Positions 1-12,079 of a DNA stretch of 64,000 bases are shown here, in pieces (position 1 is the stretch's first letter; the number at the start of each line of letters is the position of its first letter). Where the stretch lies: positions 62,001 to 126,000 of the forward strand of contig JAYEVE010001380.1 of NCBI GenBank assembly GCA_036346375.1, in the 5' to 3' direction. A model generated the notes under the pieces. The model searched no databases, was not told where the DNA came from, and saw nothing but the letters and a program-made list of their open reading frames with translations. The stretch is from Guadua angustifolia (lineage: Eukaryota > Streptophyta > Magnoliopsida > Poales > Poaceae). A program made the translations under genes and the position numbers.

Positions 1-75
1 GACGACGTCCGCAGGAACCACTTCGGGAATGTCAGTTGTCTCACGGGCAGGATCTCCCGTTGCCTCAGCGGGTGC

Positions 76-1384
76 CTAGCTTTGCGAAGCACAGCTGGGG
101 GCCATCCTAGGAAGCGCCGGGAAGCGGAAGGAAGATGCAGGCAGATTAAGCCCTCCCTGCGGGACAGTGGAGAGGGCTCTCGGTGCCGATGGAGTAGGAG
201 CAGATGAAGTCGGTGCCGGGGCAGGAGCGGAAGACGTCGCCGCGGTGGATAAAGACCCCGTTCCATTCGTGCTCGGAGGCATGATGGAACTGGAGGGGGC
301 GGCCATCTGGTCGTCGATGCGGAGCCTCTTTGGGTCTGCACCCAAGGCGTCTGAGGAGGACGGCCGCTTGCCCTCGCTTCGGTCGTCCACCAGGGTGGGG
401 TCCTTGATCGTCAGGGGGCCACGAGGCGGTAATGTCACAGGCCCGGTGTAGTCCATCGCCGGAAGTGATTTGACAATCCGGAGACGCTTCATGAACTCTA
501 GATCGCATAGTGGCCAGGCTTCGGCCGGGAAGTCTGAACCACCTAGAGTTGGCGGGAGCAGCCCGCCCAACCACTTGGCAATAGAAGGGGCGTCCAGATT
601 CCTGCGCTGAAAAAAGAAAGAAAAGGGTTCTGGATTGATGGCGACCACGAAAGATCAAAAAAAAAAGCGAAACTTACGGCTGGGTGAGTCACGGGTTATG
701 TCGTGCGTCACCGTGTCTTTATATCGCCGATCGGCGCTCCGGCAGGGGTTGATCCTCCAGTCACGGCCGGACCACGGTTCCCGGTCGGCTCGGAGTCCGT
801 AGTCGGTTGATCACGGGCCACCATTGTCTAGAGCTCCACTGTCTCCTCGACAGGCGAGCCCCAGTTCTCGTTGGCCTCCGCTGGTGCAGAGGGCATCTCC
901 AGGGCATCAAGGCTGCTGTCGTCATTGGCGTACAGCCAGTCGCTTCACCACGCCTTCCAGTTGGTCTTCGTCTGGAAGGAGATGTAGCGGGAGGCAGATC
1001 CGTCACAGAGGTGAAAGTGGCAGCTCCCCGCGACCCCACTGTCTGTGGAGCTACGGAGAGTATAGAAGAAGCGAAAGAGAGGAAGATTGGGCATTACCCC
1101 CATGAACATCTCGCAGAGGCAAGCAAAGGTGGAGAGAATGAGAGCGGAGTTGGGGTGAGATGAAGATGGTGGATTTCATAGAAGTGAAGGATAGTAAGGA
1201 AGAACTCGGAGAAAGGCAGGACTAGGTCCGCAAACAATGCCCAGAAGAAGACAACGATCTCCTCGGTTTTGCACCGCAGCGCGGAGGTTCCATGGCGTAA
1301 GTGGAGGGAACCCTCGGTGGCGGTCTGGGAGAGCCTCGTTGCCCTCTCCCTGTCGTCGGTTGAAGCAGGAAAAGGCTGTGCCAT
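76..1384 (-). pseudogene. Broken antisense gene of the Tat element (gypsy-type 'putative transposon' ORF)
   Basis: Two open stretches on the minus strand (1384-1094 and 648-76) are joined by a middle part readable in another frame, with at least one in-frame stop. The N-terminal part reads VVFFWALFADLVLPFSEFF followed by a hydrophobic stretch, then MPNLPLFRFFYTLRS. This resembles the grass 'putative gypsy type transposon' domain (Pfam PF04195, from memory). The C-terminal part (648-76) is acidic/basic, then Ser/Pro/Ala-rich. A TATA-like box lies about 100 bp upstream of the first ATG. The function of such antisense ORFs is unknown. Frame breaks near 1100 and 1000 make an intact protein unlikely, although a spliced intron between 660 and 760 cannot be excluded. 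Confidence 0.5.
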
Positions 1385-1480
1385 TTGAACAAAGCAAGGT
1401 CTTGGGATAAGGAAGTTGAAGCGGCAAGAAAAGAAGATGAGGAGTCAAAAAGTGCGTGAACTGCTGGTCGTAGGCGCGCG

Positions 1481-1490
1481 TATTAATAGG
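1481..1490 (-). promoter_or_regulatory. TATA-like box of the antisense gene
   Basis: The minus strand reads CCTATTAATA, about 97 bp upstream of the ATG at 1384. A near-identical box, CCTATAAATA on the minus strand, sits at the equivalent place in the second Tat element (59971-59980). This is a sequence match only; no transcript evidence is available. Confidence 0.45.
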
Positions 1491-1735
1491 TCTCTCACGC
1501 TGGCAGTTCGCGAAAAGGTGAAAGTGCGCAACGCTTTGGGTCCCGAGAGAAGGCGACGGAAGCAGAGAGGTCTGGAGCGGTTGCATGCGTAAGAGTGGTG
1601 GACCCGTTAAAGAACGCGTCGGCATTAAAGATGCGAAAAGGGTGGCGCGCGCTCGGGGCGGGCGGGCTTCTGTCGATGTACTTCACGCTAGGGTATCCTC
1701 TCCGCCACGGTCAAGAGGGGCCACGAGTGCCGAAG

Positions 1736-2060
1736 CGTCGCGTGGCAGCCTGGCAAGCAGGTGGGCGATCAGGCCCTACCGCTAGGCGATCGTGTCGCGT
1801 GGTGGCACGCAGCGGTGGCGATCGAGCCTGGCGTAGCGGCCGTGTCGCGTGGTGGCACAACAGCGGTGGCGATCGAGCCTGGCGCCCAGCGTTCGTGTCG
1901 CGTGGCGGCACGGCAAGCAGTGGCGTCGGGCCCTAAGCGCTAAGCGACCGCGTCGCGTGGCGGCCTAGCGAGCAGGTGGGCGATCAGGCCCTGGCACCAG
2001 GCGACCGCATCGCGTGGCGGTCTAGCGAGCAGGTGGGCAATCAAGCCTGACGACGCCGGT
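1736..2060. repeat. GC-rich minisatellite, about 6 copies of a 50-57 bp unit
   Basis: The core TGTCGCGTGGTGGC / CGTCGCGTGGCGGC recurs at roughly 50-57 bp spacing, each time followed by variants of GCGATCGAGCCTGGCG or GGGCGATCAGGCCCT. Copies are diverged by substitution and small indels. It lies between the antisense promoter and the LTR of the Tat element, the zone where Tat/Ogre elements often carry tandem repeats. Confidence 0.85.
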
Positions 2061-2339
2061 GGCAGACTCGTGGTCGGTCGACGGAGTCGAAGGTGGTCGA
2101 GTCTGTTGCCCGGTCGGGCGTGAGGCGATACCTCGAAGGAATGGGGGAGCTTCACCTTAAAGTCTTCTCTCCCGACACACCATGTTTGAACCATTGAATG
2201 CGCGTGGCTTTGCTGACGGCACGATAGCTTATCCCTTTGTCGTCCTGCACCTAACCCGTCCCATACAAGTCGCTTCTCGGGCGGACCGGGCGAAGTTGGA
2301 CGATAGTGCAACGAATGAGGCCAGAGGATGGGGCTACAG

Positions 2340-2776
2340 TGACTGATGTAATAAATGAAGTGTAATCAGTGTGATGTCATCCTTCTCACATGCCCGAGCC
2401 AGCCCGGCCTATATAAGGGGGTTCGGTGCATGGGAGAGGGCGGCTGGAAGCCGAGAGGAAAAAAGAAAGACATGAACGAAAGAGCGGAAACGGGAAGAGC
2501 ACTGAGAGAACTCAAGAAGAACCCAGAGAGTAGAAAATAGATAGAGTGTGGATCGTGTGCTTGTAATCCCCTCAAAACACATTAACAAGAGCATAAGCAG
2601 GACGTAGGGCTGTTACCCACATTGGGGGCCCGAACCTGGGTATATCGGCATGTTCTTGAATCCTTGTCTGCGTGGATCCCTCGGGGGAGCTCATAGGTGT
2701 CCTTCCATGAAGATCCCCTCTATCGAACCCCGGACTCTGTCCAAGCATAATAGTTGTCCGGCAAAAACCATCGACA
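2340..2776 (+). mobile_element. 3' LTR of the Tat element (437 bp)
   Basis: It begins TGACTGATGTAATAAATG directly after a purine-rich PPT-like stretch ending GGATGGGGCTACAG, and ends ...CATCGACA. It has a TATA box at 2410-2417 and a leader-like region (2500-2700). The related LTR at 60627-61091 has a similar length (465 bp), the same CTATATAAGGGG box and the same TCGACA end. The other LTR is outside the window, so no duplication can be checked. Confidence 0.6.
2410..2417 (+). promoter_or_regulatory. LTR TATA box
   Basis: CCTATATAAGGGG inside the LTR at 2340-2776, the expected U3 promoter. The same core occurs at 60888-60898 in the sister LTR. Confidence 0.6.
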
Positions 2777-5411
2777 CTGTATTTATGTATATTATATATT
2801 ATATGTTTACTTCCGGCATCTCCTTTCCTTTTCATCTTTTGTGCAAATTTTTTTTCTAAAGTGTTGAGTTCACCTCACTTAAACTTCTAGTATCCTTTGC
2901 ATGGATCTTTGTCTTATGCTATAAGGTGTTATCATGTTTAATTAGCTACTCTCTCTTCTTTCTAGTTTGAGTTCCCTCACATCCTTATAGGTTTAGTAGG
3001 TGCTAGGCCTTTTGGGTAGACAAGGTTTGTATATACTCCCTAGTTTGGGTTTGTAGAGTCACTTTTCCTATGTTTGTTATGTGGAGAAGATGAGAGTGAG
3101 TCTGAGCTATAGTATTTTCTTTATCTTTTGTATACTCTATAGACTACATAGTTTTCAATTTCTCGTCTTCCTTTGTTTCATTATGTGTTTCTGATTTTAG
3201 TGGAGTTCATTTGGAGGTTTTTTGCACTTAATTTTACTTTAACTCAACTTGAACCAGATTTGTACTTAAAATTGATTCACTTGTTGAGGGGAGTTTCGAG
3301 AAGCCTTTTTTCTTCATGCATTGCAGATATACTTCATTTTCTTTCTTAAATGAGCTTTGCCTATTATGCAAATAAATTCTCATTCATGTTATGTACCTTA
3401 CTACTTTTCTGAGGATCATTGCTAGCTTAGTCATATCTAAGTTCATATTACTTCATCGTGCTAAGCTTGCTGAAAATTAAAATTTAAGTTTTAATGAAAC
3501 TTTGATAAAACTTGTAGCTTTTACTTGCTATATTTTTTGTTTCAAACTAGAATCCTCTATTTGGTCATGAATTTAAGTGCTAAAAACAATCAAGTATTGA
3601 CTTGTGTGTGCTAAGATTAATCTCAACACTATACATTTATAATATTGCTTCCCATTACATTTAGAATGAACTTGGAATGTATTGTATATGATCAAGACCA
3701 TTCTTTTAAGTGTCATGTTTGAGATGGTCAACTATAGCATGAGTTACTTAAGAACTGAGAAATGCAAATAAAAACAAAGATGAGGAAGAAAGTGAAGCTT
3801 AGGATGCCGTTGTCGATGGCTCTTAGTCGAGGATATGTTTTGCTAGGATAAACTCTCTAAACCTCATTGTATGTGTTGAAATCTAAAATTTGCATTCACA
3901 AAAACTGATTGAGTATGAAGATTATCTTATGCACTTGTAGCTCCTTAAAGTATTGACTAGGTTGAACTCTAAGTTGCCCATTTTGATCCATGACATGGCT
4001 TTGCTTCTAATCTTGAGATTATGCTTAGTGTTGGTTTATTAAAATCATGCAAAAATAGCATAATCTTACTTTAGCTTGCTAGCAAGGATATTGAAATATG
4101 CAATTGGATATGACTCATTTTAAAATAATCTGAACTTGAGTAGCTTGGTGTCATACTTTTCTCTTTGTGTTCATTTGGATAATCTTCAAAGCTCTCTTAG
4201 GTTACATCTCATGCATCTATTTTTTTTTCTATTTTGATGCCTATATTGCCAAAAAGGAGAGAAATGTGGGAATGCACCTTGCTATGAAAATGGTCATGCT
4301 GAAAAATTGTTCTTTTCTTTAAATCATGAGCAAAGATGAGTCTTTGAGAGATTTTTCTTGGTTTTTAGAATATTTGTGGATAACTTGTCTTTCCTATTAT
4401 TTGCTCTAAATCTTATCATGCTAATTTGGTCTTGTTCACAAATTTCTCTTTGATTTGGACTAAGTGGGGCTTTGGCAACTATAATTGAATTTACTTCAAA
4501 ACAAAGTCATTTTGATGCTTTTTTGGTGTTTATCAATATACTCATCAAGGGGGAGATTGTAAAACCATTTGGAGGACAACCTATGGATGTGCAATGAGTA
4601 TTTGACATTTATTAGGTTTGTGTCAATTTATATGAGTTTTTTTAGGCTTAAAAACTGAATTTGTAATTTTGGGTTGCTGTTGGTGTACTGTTGATCTGAC
4701 TGGCCTTGTGCTAGCGGACAGACCAAGCCAGTAAGCTTGAGCGATGAACTTAATTAGGAATTGATACTAGTGTTGATTACATGTTGCATATTATATTGAG
4801 CAATGCTATGTGCTGTTTTACTTGTCTGAGATGGTTGTAGGACTTTAGAGTTAGGTCATGGTGAGGTGGAGAAGATTGAGATTAAGCTAAAAGAGCTTAT
4901 ATCCAAACAGTCAAGGTGAGACCTTAGGCTTATCCTTGCAATTTATTTGGAATCATAGTCTTAAGGCCATTTTCTAGTCATGGTTCAAGTTTCATCATGT
5001 TTGGATAAGGAAAACTTAAGTTATTGAGATTTCTTCTTAGTCAAGTTTATGAAAATTCCTATTTTTTTTGCAACATAGATATTGAGCTAGATAGGTCTCT
5101 TATTTGGTCATTGTTTTGAAATTCATTTTGGAACCATAACCCTAAGTGTTTTATCTTATTATGTTTTAAATTTCATCAATTTAAGATAAGTAAATATAGA
5201 GTTATTAATGTTTCTTAACGATAAAATTTGATATTTCTTCCAATATGAGTTGTCAAAATTATTGATCTATTTATCCTATTTTTGGTGTTCTTGAACCTAA
5301 CGTTTGCTTCATGATACTAGTGTTTTTGAAAAAAAAATTCTTAAGAGGAAAATTTTAATTAACTCCTATTCACCCTCTAGTCGTCGGTTTCGGTTCTTCG
5401 AAAAATTGTCA
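2777..5411 (+). mobile_element. SIRE/Maximus-like Copia remnant: non-coding 3' region and 3' LTR
   Basis: AT-rich sequence with no ORF of note. A run like CCAAAAAGGAGAGAAATG (about 4249) and the polypurine tract CAAGGGGGAGAT (4546-4557) are typical of the 3' part of SIRE-type Copia elements. An LTR starting TGTAAAACC follows at 4558. Its end is placed near the conserved ATTCACCCTCTAGTC string (about 5370-5385), which occurs just inside the 3' end of SIRE LTRs and also at 14982-14998. No gag or pol remains in the window. The exact right end (5411 or 5420) is a guess. Confidence 0.55.
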
Positions 5412-5745
5412 TCTCGTTCAATTGTGTGAGGGGTGCACTGCGCATGGCGATGCTCGGCCTACCCCAAAGTCGAGTCATAGTTACGCATGTCCGACGTTGC
5501 GCCCGGCGGCTTGGGACGGCTATACATCTGCTTCGCGACCTGCCGTGGATCATTCCGCCCCGCCGTCGCCGTCTCGGTCACCACTGTCTTCGACATCGAC
5601 GATTCTCCCCTCATCTTCCCCGAACGTCGGCGTCGCGAGTTATGGCCTCTGCCAACGTTCGCTGTAGTGTAAGTGTGGTGGGCCACAGATTGCGAGGCAA
5701 TGCAGCAATGCTTTAGATCATTTCCTCCCATTAAGTGGGCCACAC
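5412..5745 (-). other. GC-rich island with a possible short exon, not recognised
   Basis: A sharp GC-rich block in AT-rich surroundings. The minus strand has an open frame (5743-5459, 94 aa) whose second half contains SKTVVTETATAGRNDPRQV and ends STLG. It looks more protein-like than random but matches no family I know. It could be a captured exon or the 5' end of a decayed gene. Confidence 0.25.
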
Positions 5746-6144
5746 ATAAATGAATATTGTCAATGTCAAACTGAGCAAGGAAACCAGCAAAGTGGAAACC
5801 AATTTTGCTCCAATGTACAAATATCCATTCACGGCCTTTGTTAGAGGAAAACTTGACACTTCATAAAATCTGAAAGAAATAAAATTAGAGAAGTGCAAGA
5901 CCACTTTATATGCTGTGGCATAGTAGAGCTCGATTTGGACTTCAACTAACGGAAGATGAAGACAAATGAAAATAGGACTTGAAATAAACTAAAATAGACT
6001 AAGTACACAAAAAAGAATGTCCTAATTTTCATAGCCTATATCTGAAGGCGTAAAATGTGCTAGAATCTACATACGTCACGCTAGCTCATGAATCATCTGG
6101 CTTCTAGGTGATCTCTGTGTTGTCACTACCAATTCTACTAGGCG

Positions 6145-6395
6145 TAGGCTGGAAAAAAAACTCGGTGATGGGACTCGTTGGCTCGGTTCAAAATTGCTCC
6201 AATTACACTCGTTCATTGGTTAAATATTGAAATCAGTCAATTTTGAATGAAATTAGATTTTGCTCTGGCTCGGTTCGGCTCGTTGGGTCGATTCTAAAAA
6301 TATATCCAAATTATAGATAAAATAATATTAAATCAAACTATATCAATTTTAGAAAAAGCTCGAAAAAACGAGAATCGGCTCGATTTCCACCCCTA
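6145..6395. mobile_element. hAT-type MITE, 251 bp, with 8-bp target-site duplication
   Basis: The left end reads TAGGCTGGAAAAAAAACTCGG. The right end, reverse complemented, reads TAGGGGTGGAAATCGAGCCG. Both are flanked by ACTAGGCG (6137-6144 and 6396-6403). An 8-bp duplication and TAGGGGTGGAAA-type ends fit a non-autonomous hAT element. The interior is AT-rich with GGCTCG/GCTCGTT motifs and has no ORF. Confidence 0.8.
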
Positions 6396-6404
6396 ACTAG
6401 GCGT

Positions 6405-8509
6405 CTTCAATCTTGAAATGCGCCACACTTGTATGATATAGTAGCTTCAAACTTCTAGTGCATTTGATGCCTGTCACACTTTAAGCTTCTAGGAACTGCC
6501 ATGTGTACGCCAAAGCTAGACATTGCATGCCAGCCATCAGGAGACCCGATCACGCTTTGGAAGCAAAACTGAAACACCACAAACAAGAGAACACATTACT
6601 TATATGACACAGCAAAATCAAATCAAGTTCACATATGCTGACATTATGAAAAATGACACGATAAAGTGGGATGTGCACATTACAAGCAAGATATGGCTGG
6701 AATTATTACGGCAAGTAATCTCATAGTTATGGAGTACAAATAAATGCAACCCAGATAGAGATTACCAATGACTGTAAAGAACTATTTTTCAAGGCATGCT
6801 TAACCTACAGAACCTAAAGGGAAAGATGTTATGGTCTCACTATGCTCTGTGAAATCTGGATATTGTTTGAGCTTTTGTGTGGTTCTGATGGATAAAGCTG
6901 GACTCTATTTGAGCTATCTGCCATTGCTGTGTGTGGTGTGATGGGCTGTGCAATTTAGTTAGTTACAAGAATCTTAATCTATATCAAAAGTGGGGGAATA
7001 AAACAGCACTGAAGGCCATCGCAATTCCAGACTAAACCAAACTGGAGTAATTTAGAAGGCCTCATTCTAAATTTGGCTTTAGGCCTCCAACTACCATGAA
7101 CCTACCCAGATAAGGAAGTCACATATAACCCATCTGCAAAATGTAGCATTAATCCTTTTATCTTGGTGTACTCGTATAAACAACAGCAGCAATAACTCAT
7201 CAGTTTCAGCATCACATAATTAGACAGCAACAAGGACATTTTTTTCTTTTTCTTTTTTTTAGCGGAGAGCAGTACAAACATATTTCAGACAAGAAACAGG
7301 AGACATAGGAAGGAGGAATAACAATGTGCACTGATGTTTTGTAACTCAGGGTAAAACACAAACCTGATTATTATGTTGTCCATCAGGCTAGCTGTCATGA
7401 AAATTCCATGCAACTTTAAACCCAGCATGTTTTGAAATATTTTCACTTCAAATAGAGACACCCTTCTGCTGCCACTTGGATAGAAGACCTCTGAACAATT
7501 TGGTAACCAAATAGAGAAACACCTCCGTAAGTAAATCCTTTCTAATCTCTACATTATTCTGACAAGGGGATATCATTTTGGTCACGTGCACATAGGGATA
7601 GGTACTCCGATAGCATAGTTTAAAAAATGAAGAAACCACATAATAATTCCAAAAACTAACATTTATTGCAATGAGCATCCAAATATCCATGCTGTCAGAC
7701 CAATGAAAGCATTGCCAGACAGGGCAGCATGAATCATGCCAAATGCCATGTAGTGAGAGAAAGATCTGCAAAAAAGAAAGCCCTTGTCAAATATTATTGT
7801 ACCCAAATTTATCCCAAGTTTAGGGAAACTGTATCTATTAGTAAGTGCCGTGCTGACAAATAGTAAAACCTAACTAAGTAACTGTGCCCAAATTACAAGT
7901 CCAGAGTCTAAAAAACAACAGTTTTTGCCAGAACTGCAGTTCTACGTATCTCTCTCATGAAATTTAGCCCAGTTTCTAATAAAACAAGCCGATGCACTTG
8001 TCAACCTCTGATAACAACTACTACATGTTTTACTCCGATTGCTAGCATAGAGTTTTCTGAAATGCTTGACTCACCTCAAATACAAGGCTACCATATTTTA
8101 GAAAGCCTTTCTCTTCAAGTGAGCAAAAGCTAGGAACTGATGAAGGTTTCCTGAAAACAGTAACCATAACATACTACCAAGGGGAGGCAATTACTGCATT
8201 GATGCAAAATCATGTGCGCTGAGAGATGATATTTAACAAGCATCACTTGGGAAAAAAAGTAACACTTGTGAGCCACAGACATAAGCACAATTCTTTAAAA
8301 GGTCAATGCAGGTTATTGATGTGTCAGCTAGAAACCCGTGTGTTTCAGCATCTGTTGATTGTTGAGTAGTCCATCTTGCAGCACCTTTCTCCAGAAGACT
8401 ATCTATTAATATATCTGCTGCTTCTTTATTTTTTCCATCTACATGCTTCATTGTACAACACAAAAGCATGAAGCCTTCGTTCCTGTCCTATTAGGCTATC
8501 ACTACCTGT
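6405..8509. other. Intergenic, no supported gene
   Basis: AT-rich sequence with only short chance ORFs. Part of it (about 7300-8500) may be the 3' flank or UTR of the PPR gene on the minus strand. A 78-aa minus-strand frame at 8233-8469 is protein-like in composition but has no recognisable domain and no link to the PPR frame. Confidence 0.5.
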
Positions 8510-10572
8510 TTATTCTGTGAATTCCTCTAATATGTCTAGATCACTGCAATCATTGATATTCCTCATTTGCTCAGATAGTTCATCTATAACTTCATAGATC
8601 TCCGGTGCTAGAGGGTTTGATCTGTCCCCAACCAGAAAAGGGGCGAACCCGTTACCAAGATCAGCCCATGCCAGCCCAGGTGCTTTTGTGACTCCCAAGT
8701 CTCGCATCAGTTTCCTGACTGTTGCTAGTTCATCCCAGCAACCTGCAGCTGCATACATGTTAGCAATCAGAACATAGTGACCAGCATTCTCTGTCCTCAT
8801 CTCCAAGAGCCTCCTTGCTGACCTTTCGCCAATTATTATATTACCTCTGTCATGACAAGCCCCAACTAATGCTGCCAACATTGTTGATGTTGGAGGGAAG
8901 GGCGTCTGATTGAGCATTTCCTCTGCCTTTTCCAATAGTCCAGCACGTGCGTATAGGTCAACCATGCAAGAATAGTGCTCCATCTGGGGCTTTATACCAT
9001 ATGAACAGATCATCTTGTCAAAAGTTGTTCTCCTTCAAGCACAAGTCCAGAGTGGCTGCAAGCAGATAGTACAGTGACCATGCTAATGTGATCAGGCTTG
9101 ATCCCACTATGAATCATCTGGTCAAAAAGCTGCAGTGCAACTGTTCCTTTCCCTTGCATTCCATATCCTGCTACCATTGAAGTGTACGATATCATATCAT
9201 GGTCATCCATGGTATCAAAGACTTTCTGCGCTACCAAGAGCCTCCCTGACTTGGAGTACATATCGATAAGAGAGTTCCACAACAAGCGATACCCTTTGAA
9301 CCCATGCTTAACAATGTGGGTGTGAAGCTCCCGCCCATGTTGGAGGTTTGCAACACGGGAACAGAGAGCAAGATAAGTGACCACAGTAACATAATTGGGC
9401 TGCACTCCTCTGCATATCATTTTACGGAAAAGTCTAGAAGCCTGTTCTGCACCATCGGACAATGCAAAACCAGCTATCATTGTATTCCATGTCACCACAC
9501 CAGGGCACCCCAGCATCCTAAACAACATGTGAGCATGCTCAACATCCTTGCACCTGGAATACATAGTGATCAGTGCATTGCTTACACTCTCAACCCGTCT
9601 GGCGCATGCGGACTGCCAACCCATGTATCTCCTTCCCAAGCCTCAACCACCCAACACGCGAGCAAGCATTCAATCCAATCACCAAAGTCACAAAATCAAC
9701 CTCTGTACCACCCCTCACCAACTCCCGAATTAGCGCAACTGCTGTCCTGTAATCTCGCATCCGAATGTAACCCCCAGCAATTGTGTTCCAGGTCACTGAG
9801 TTCATCTCCGCCCCCTCGGCTCGCATCCTCCAAAACAGCTCCACTGCCTCCACCCATTGCCCAGCTGCCGCATATCCTGAAATCATCGAGTTCCAAGACA
9901 CAACATCCCTCTGGGCCATTCCGTCGAACACCCTGCGTGCCTCCATAAGGTCCCCACACTTCGCATACATGGACACCAGCGCGTTCTGGAAAAACAAATG
10001 CCCGTCCATCCCGGCGTCAGCGGTGTGCAAGTGCACCGCCCGGCCGAGCGCCAAGTCCCCGGCCTCGGCGCAGGCGCGGAGGACGGAGGGTACGTGAAGG
10101 CGTCTGGGAGGACGGAGCTCTTGGCCATTTCTTGGTACGCGGCGAGCGCCTGGTGCAGGAGGCCGTAGCGGAGGCAGGCGGAGATGAGGATGTTATAGGG
10201 GAGGGGCACGTAGAGTCGACGGCGAGGGAGGAGGCGTAGGGAAGCAGGGAGGGGTGGGACGAGTAGAAGGAGAGGAGGCGGGGAAGGAGGAGGGGTGGCG
10301 GGAGAGGCCAAGAGAGAGGGAAAGGGCGTGGAGCTGGACGCCAATGCGGAGGTGGGAGCGGTGGAGGTGGAGGAGACGCGATGGGGAGGAGGAGGTGAGA
10401 AAGGCGGCAGCCGTGGGTAGGAGGTGGCGGAGTCGGGAGAAGGCAAGGAGGGGAAGGGAAGGAGGCGTATGGCGGAGGGGATGGATAGAGAGGCGAGGAG
10501 GGAGTGGAGCGAATCGTCGTGGTCGGTCGGCACCGGCGGCGGCCGTGGGAGGAAGGCCGCAGCGGCGGACAT
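8510..10572 (-). pseudogene. PLS-class pentatricopeptide repeat (PPR) protein, several frameshifts
   Basis: Minus strand, from an ATG at 10572 to the stop at 8510, intronless as most plant PPR genes are. PPR motifs are clear in separate frames: SWNSMISGYAAAGQWVEAV, TWNTMIAGFALSDGAEQA, SLIDMYSKSGRLLVAQKVF and SYTSMVAGYGMQGKG. An E-type C-terminus follows (HYVLIANMYAAAGCWDELA). There is no DYW domain. Single-base shifts occur near 10095, 9598 and 9015, and at least two more in the GC-rich N-terminal part (10200-10300). The organisation recalls the Arabidopsis At1g71490/At1g22830 group, from memory. Such proteins act in organelle RNA processing or editing. It is either a recent pseudogene or a functional gene with indel errors in the sequence. 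Confidence 0.85.
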
Positions 10573-12062
10573 GGCCCAAGGTTTTTCCGAACTTGGAAGT
10601 GATGAACGGTGATGATGTTCCGATGTTGGTAGACGATTGCACTCTTACCAAGTTACCACTGTATGACATATTTCTCTTTCATACTACACGGGATCAAATC
10701 TCTTTGTAAAAAAATCTCTCCCGCCCGTGCTGTTGACAAGAAAACAGGCTCTTTCAATAAGTTCTTTCATAAATCGTTCCGTCATGCTCTAAATCGTTCC
10801 ATCATGCTCCGTCAAACTGAAAAGATAGTGTAGCGACCGTGGAGTCTGTGGTGAGCGCGACGGACGGCACCAAAGAAAACACCAGTGTTCCTGGCAAAGC
10901 GATGTATCCCATAGAGTAGAGCTAGAAGGGGAAATAGAGGGTAACGATGGGGAAATGGTATGACAGTCAACTTTAGCTTTCATAGAGAAGGAGAGAATAT
11001 GCGCACTGTTATCCACAAAATGTCACTTCATCGGGTGCCAAGAATGTTGGAGAAGCTCGCTAGCTTAAAGCCTAACAGTGATGGACAAAAAAAAGGAAGG
11101 GTTGGGAGTAGATGTGGATACTAGGCCAGGCCATTTTGGGCCAGCATGAGGCACGCTCGGTCTAGTCTGGCCCAGAGCAGCACGACCTTTGTCTTGAGAA
11201 TGGGTCGAGCCGAAGATGGCGTGGTTGCTCGGTTTGTCTTGGGCCCGCCAACCGACACGATGGATGGCCGGCATGGCTCGCACAGAGCATCGGGCAAGAC
11301 ACAGGCCAAAGTGGCATCGCGCCAGGGGCAAGGCATGTGGTCGGGCCGTGCCACCATAGTAGTCGTCGTGCGCCCGTCGTGGCTGTGGCCCGCGCTACCA
11401 CCTCCTTCGTGGTTGCCGTCGTGGCCCGCCGACGCCTCGCCTCCTCCTCCCACGCAGGCCTCCGCCTCCTTGCCGCCGACTTCACTTGCGCTTTCATGGC
11501 GGCCGCCTTGCCCTCGCTCACGGTAGCGTCGGCCACCTCGACTCGCTCGTCGCCCGTCCGAGCCGTCGAGGCCGCCGCCTTCTTCGCCTAGCTAGCCGCT
11601 TGCCGCTTGGGGCCAGGGAGGGAGCGGCGAAGGGAGCCGGGGCTGACCACGTCGAGGCACAGCCACGGAGGAATCGATGGGCACGGGTCGGCGAGATAGA
11701 AAGAGAGAGAGAGAGAGAAAAGGGAGAGGGCGGAAGCGGAAGGAAGCGCAGGGAGAGAGAGAGAAAAGTGAGAGGGGAGAAAAGAAAACGAGAAAAAGAA
11801 GAGGGGAAAAAGAAAAAAAGAAAAGATTAAAAATTCAATTCAAGTAAATATATTTTTTCTTTTTTATTGGCAAATTAAACCCATTAATAGAGTTTTATCG
11901 TGAATTGGATTAAATCTGTTATACTGACAAATGTAGGTACCAATTTTGCAATTTGTTATTCAACTGGTTCTACAACGACTTTCTCGCAGAAATGGAAAAA
12001 GGGGAAAATGGAAAAAAAGGAGGAAATGGAAAAAAGAGAAAACAAAATAAAATCGTAAAATT
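10573..12062. other. Upstream flank of the PPR gene and a GC-rich, then purine-rich block
   Basis: 10573-11100 has no gene. 11120-11590 is GC-rich with repeated GGGCC/GGCCC words and many overlapping ORFs, none protein-like. 11695-11830 is a purine-rich low-complexity stretch (AGAGAGAGA, AAAAGAAAA). The GGGCCAG-rich sequence resembles the terminal region of some DNA transposons and has a similar-looking counterpart at 41390-41520, but I could not prove terminal repeats. Confidence 0.4.
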
Positions 12063-12079
12063 CAAGTAATTTGATAACC

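Larger units (their letters stand above)
1..2776 (+). mobile_element. Tat-lineage Ty3/Gypsy retrotransposon, 3' part
   Basis: The left part lies outside the window and no sense-strand pol is visible. What remains is an antisense gene (76-1384), a tandem-repeat block (1736-2060), a purine-rich stretch ending in GGGGCTACAG, and a short LTR (2340-2776). The same order occurs in the Tat element at 59850-61091, which does have a recognisable pol, and that is why I assign the lineage. Antisense ORFs and tandem repeats between pol and the 3' LTR are known from Grande/Ogre-type elements. The lineage call is inference. Confidence 0.6.

Noticed and set aside
8233..8469. 78-aa minus-strand ORF downstream of the PPR gene
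   Set aside because: Not in continuity with the PPR reading and no recognisable domain; kept only as a remark.
9304..9948. 214-aa plus-strand ORF
   Set aside because: It lies antisense to the PPR gene, whose repeats explain the codon pattern; no domain of its own.
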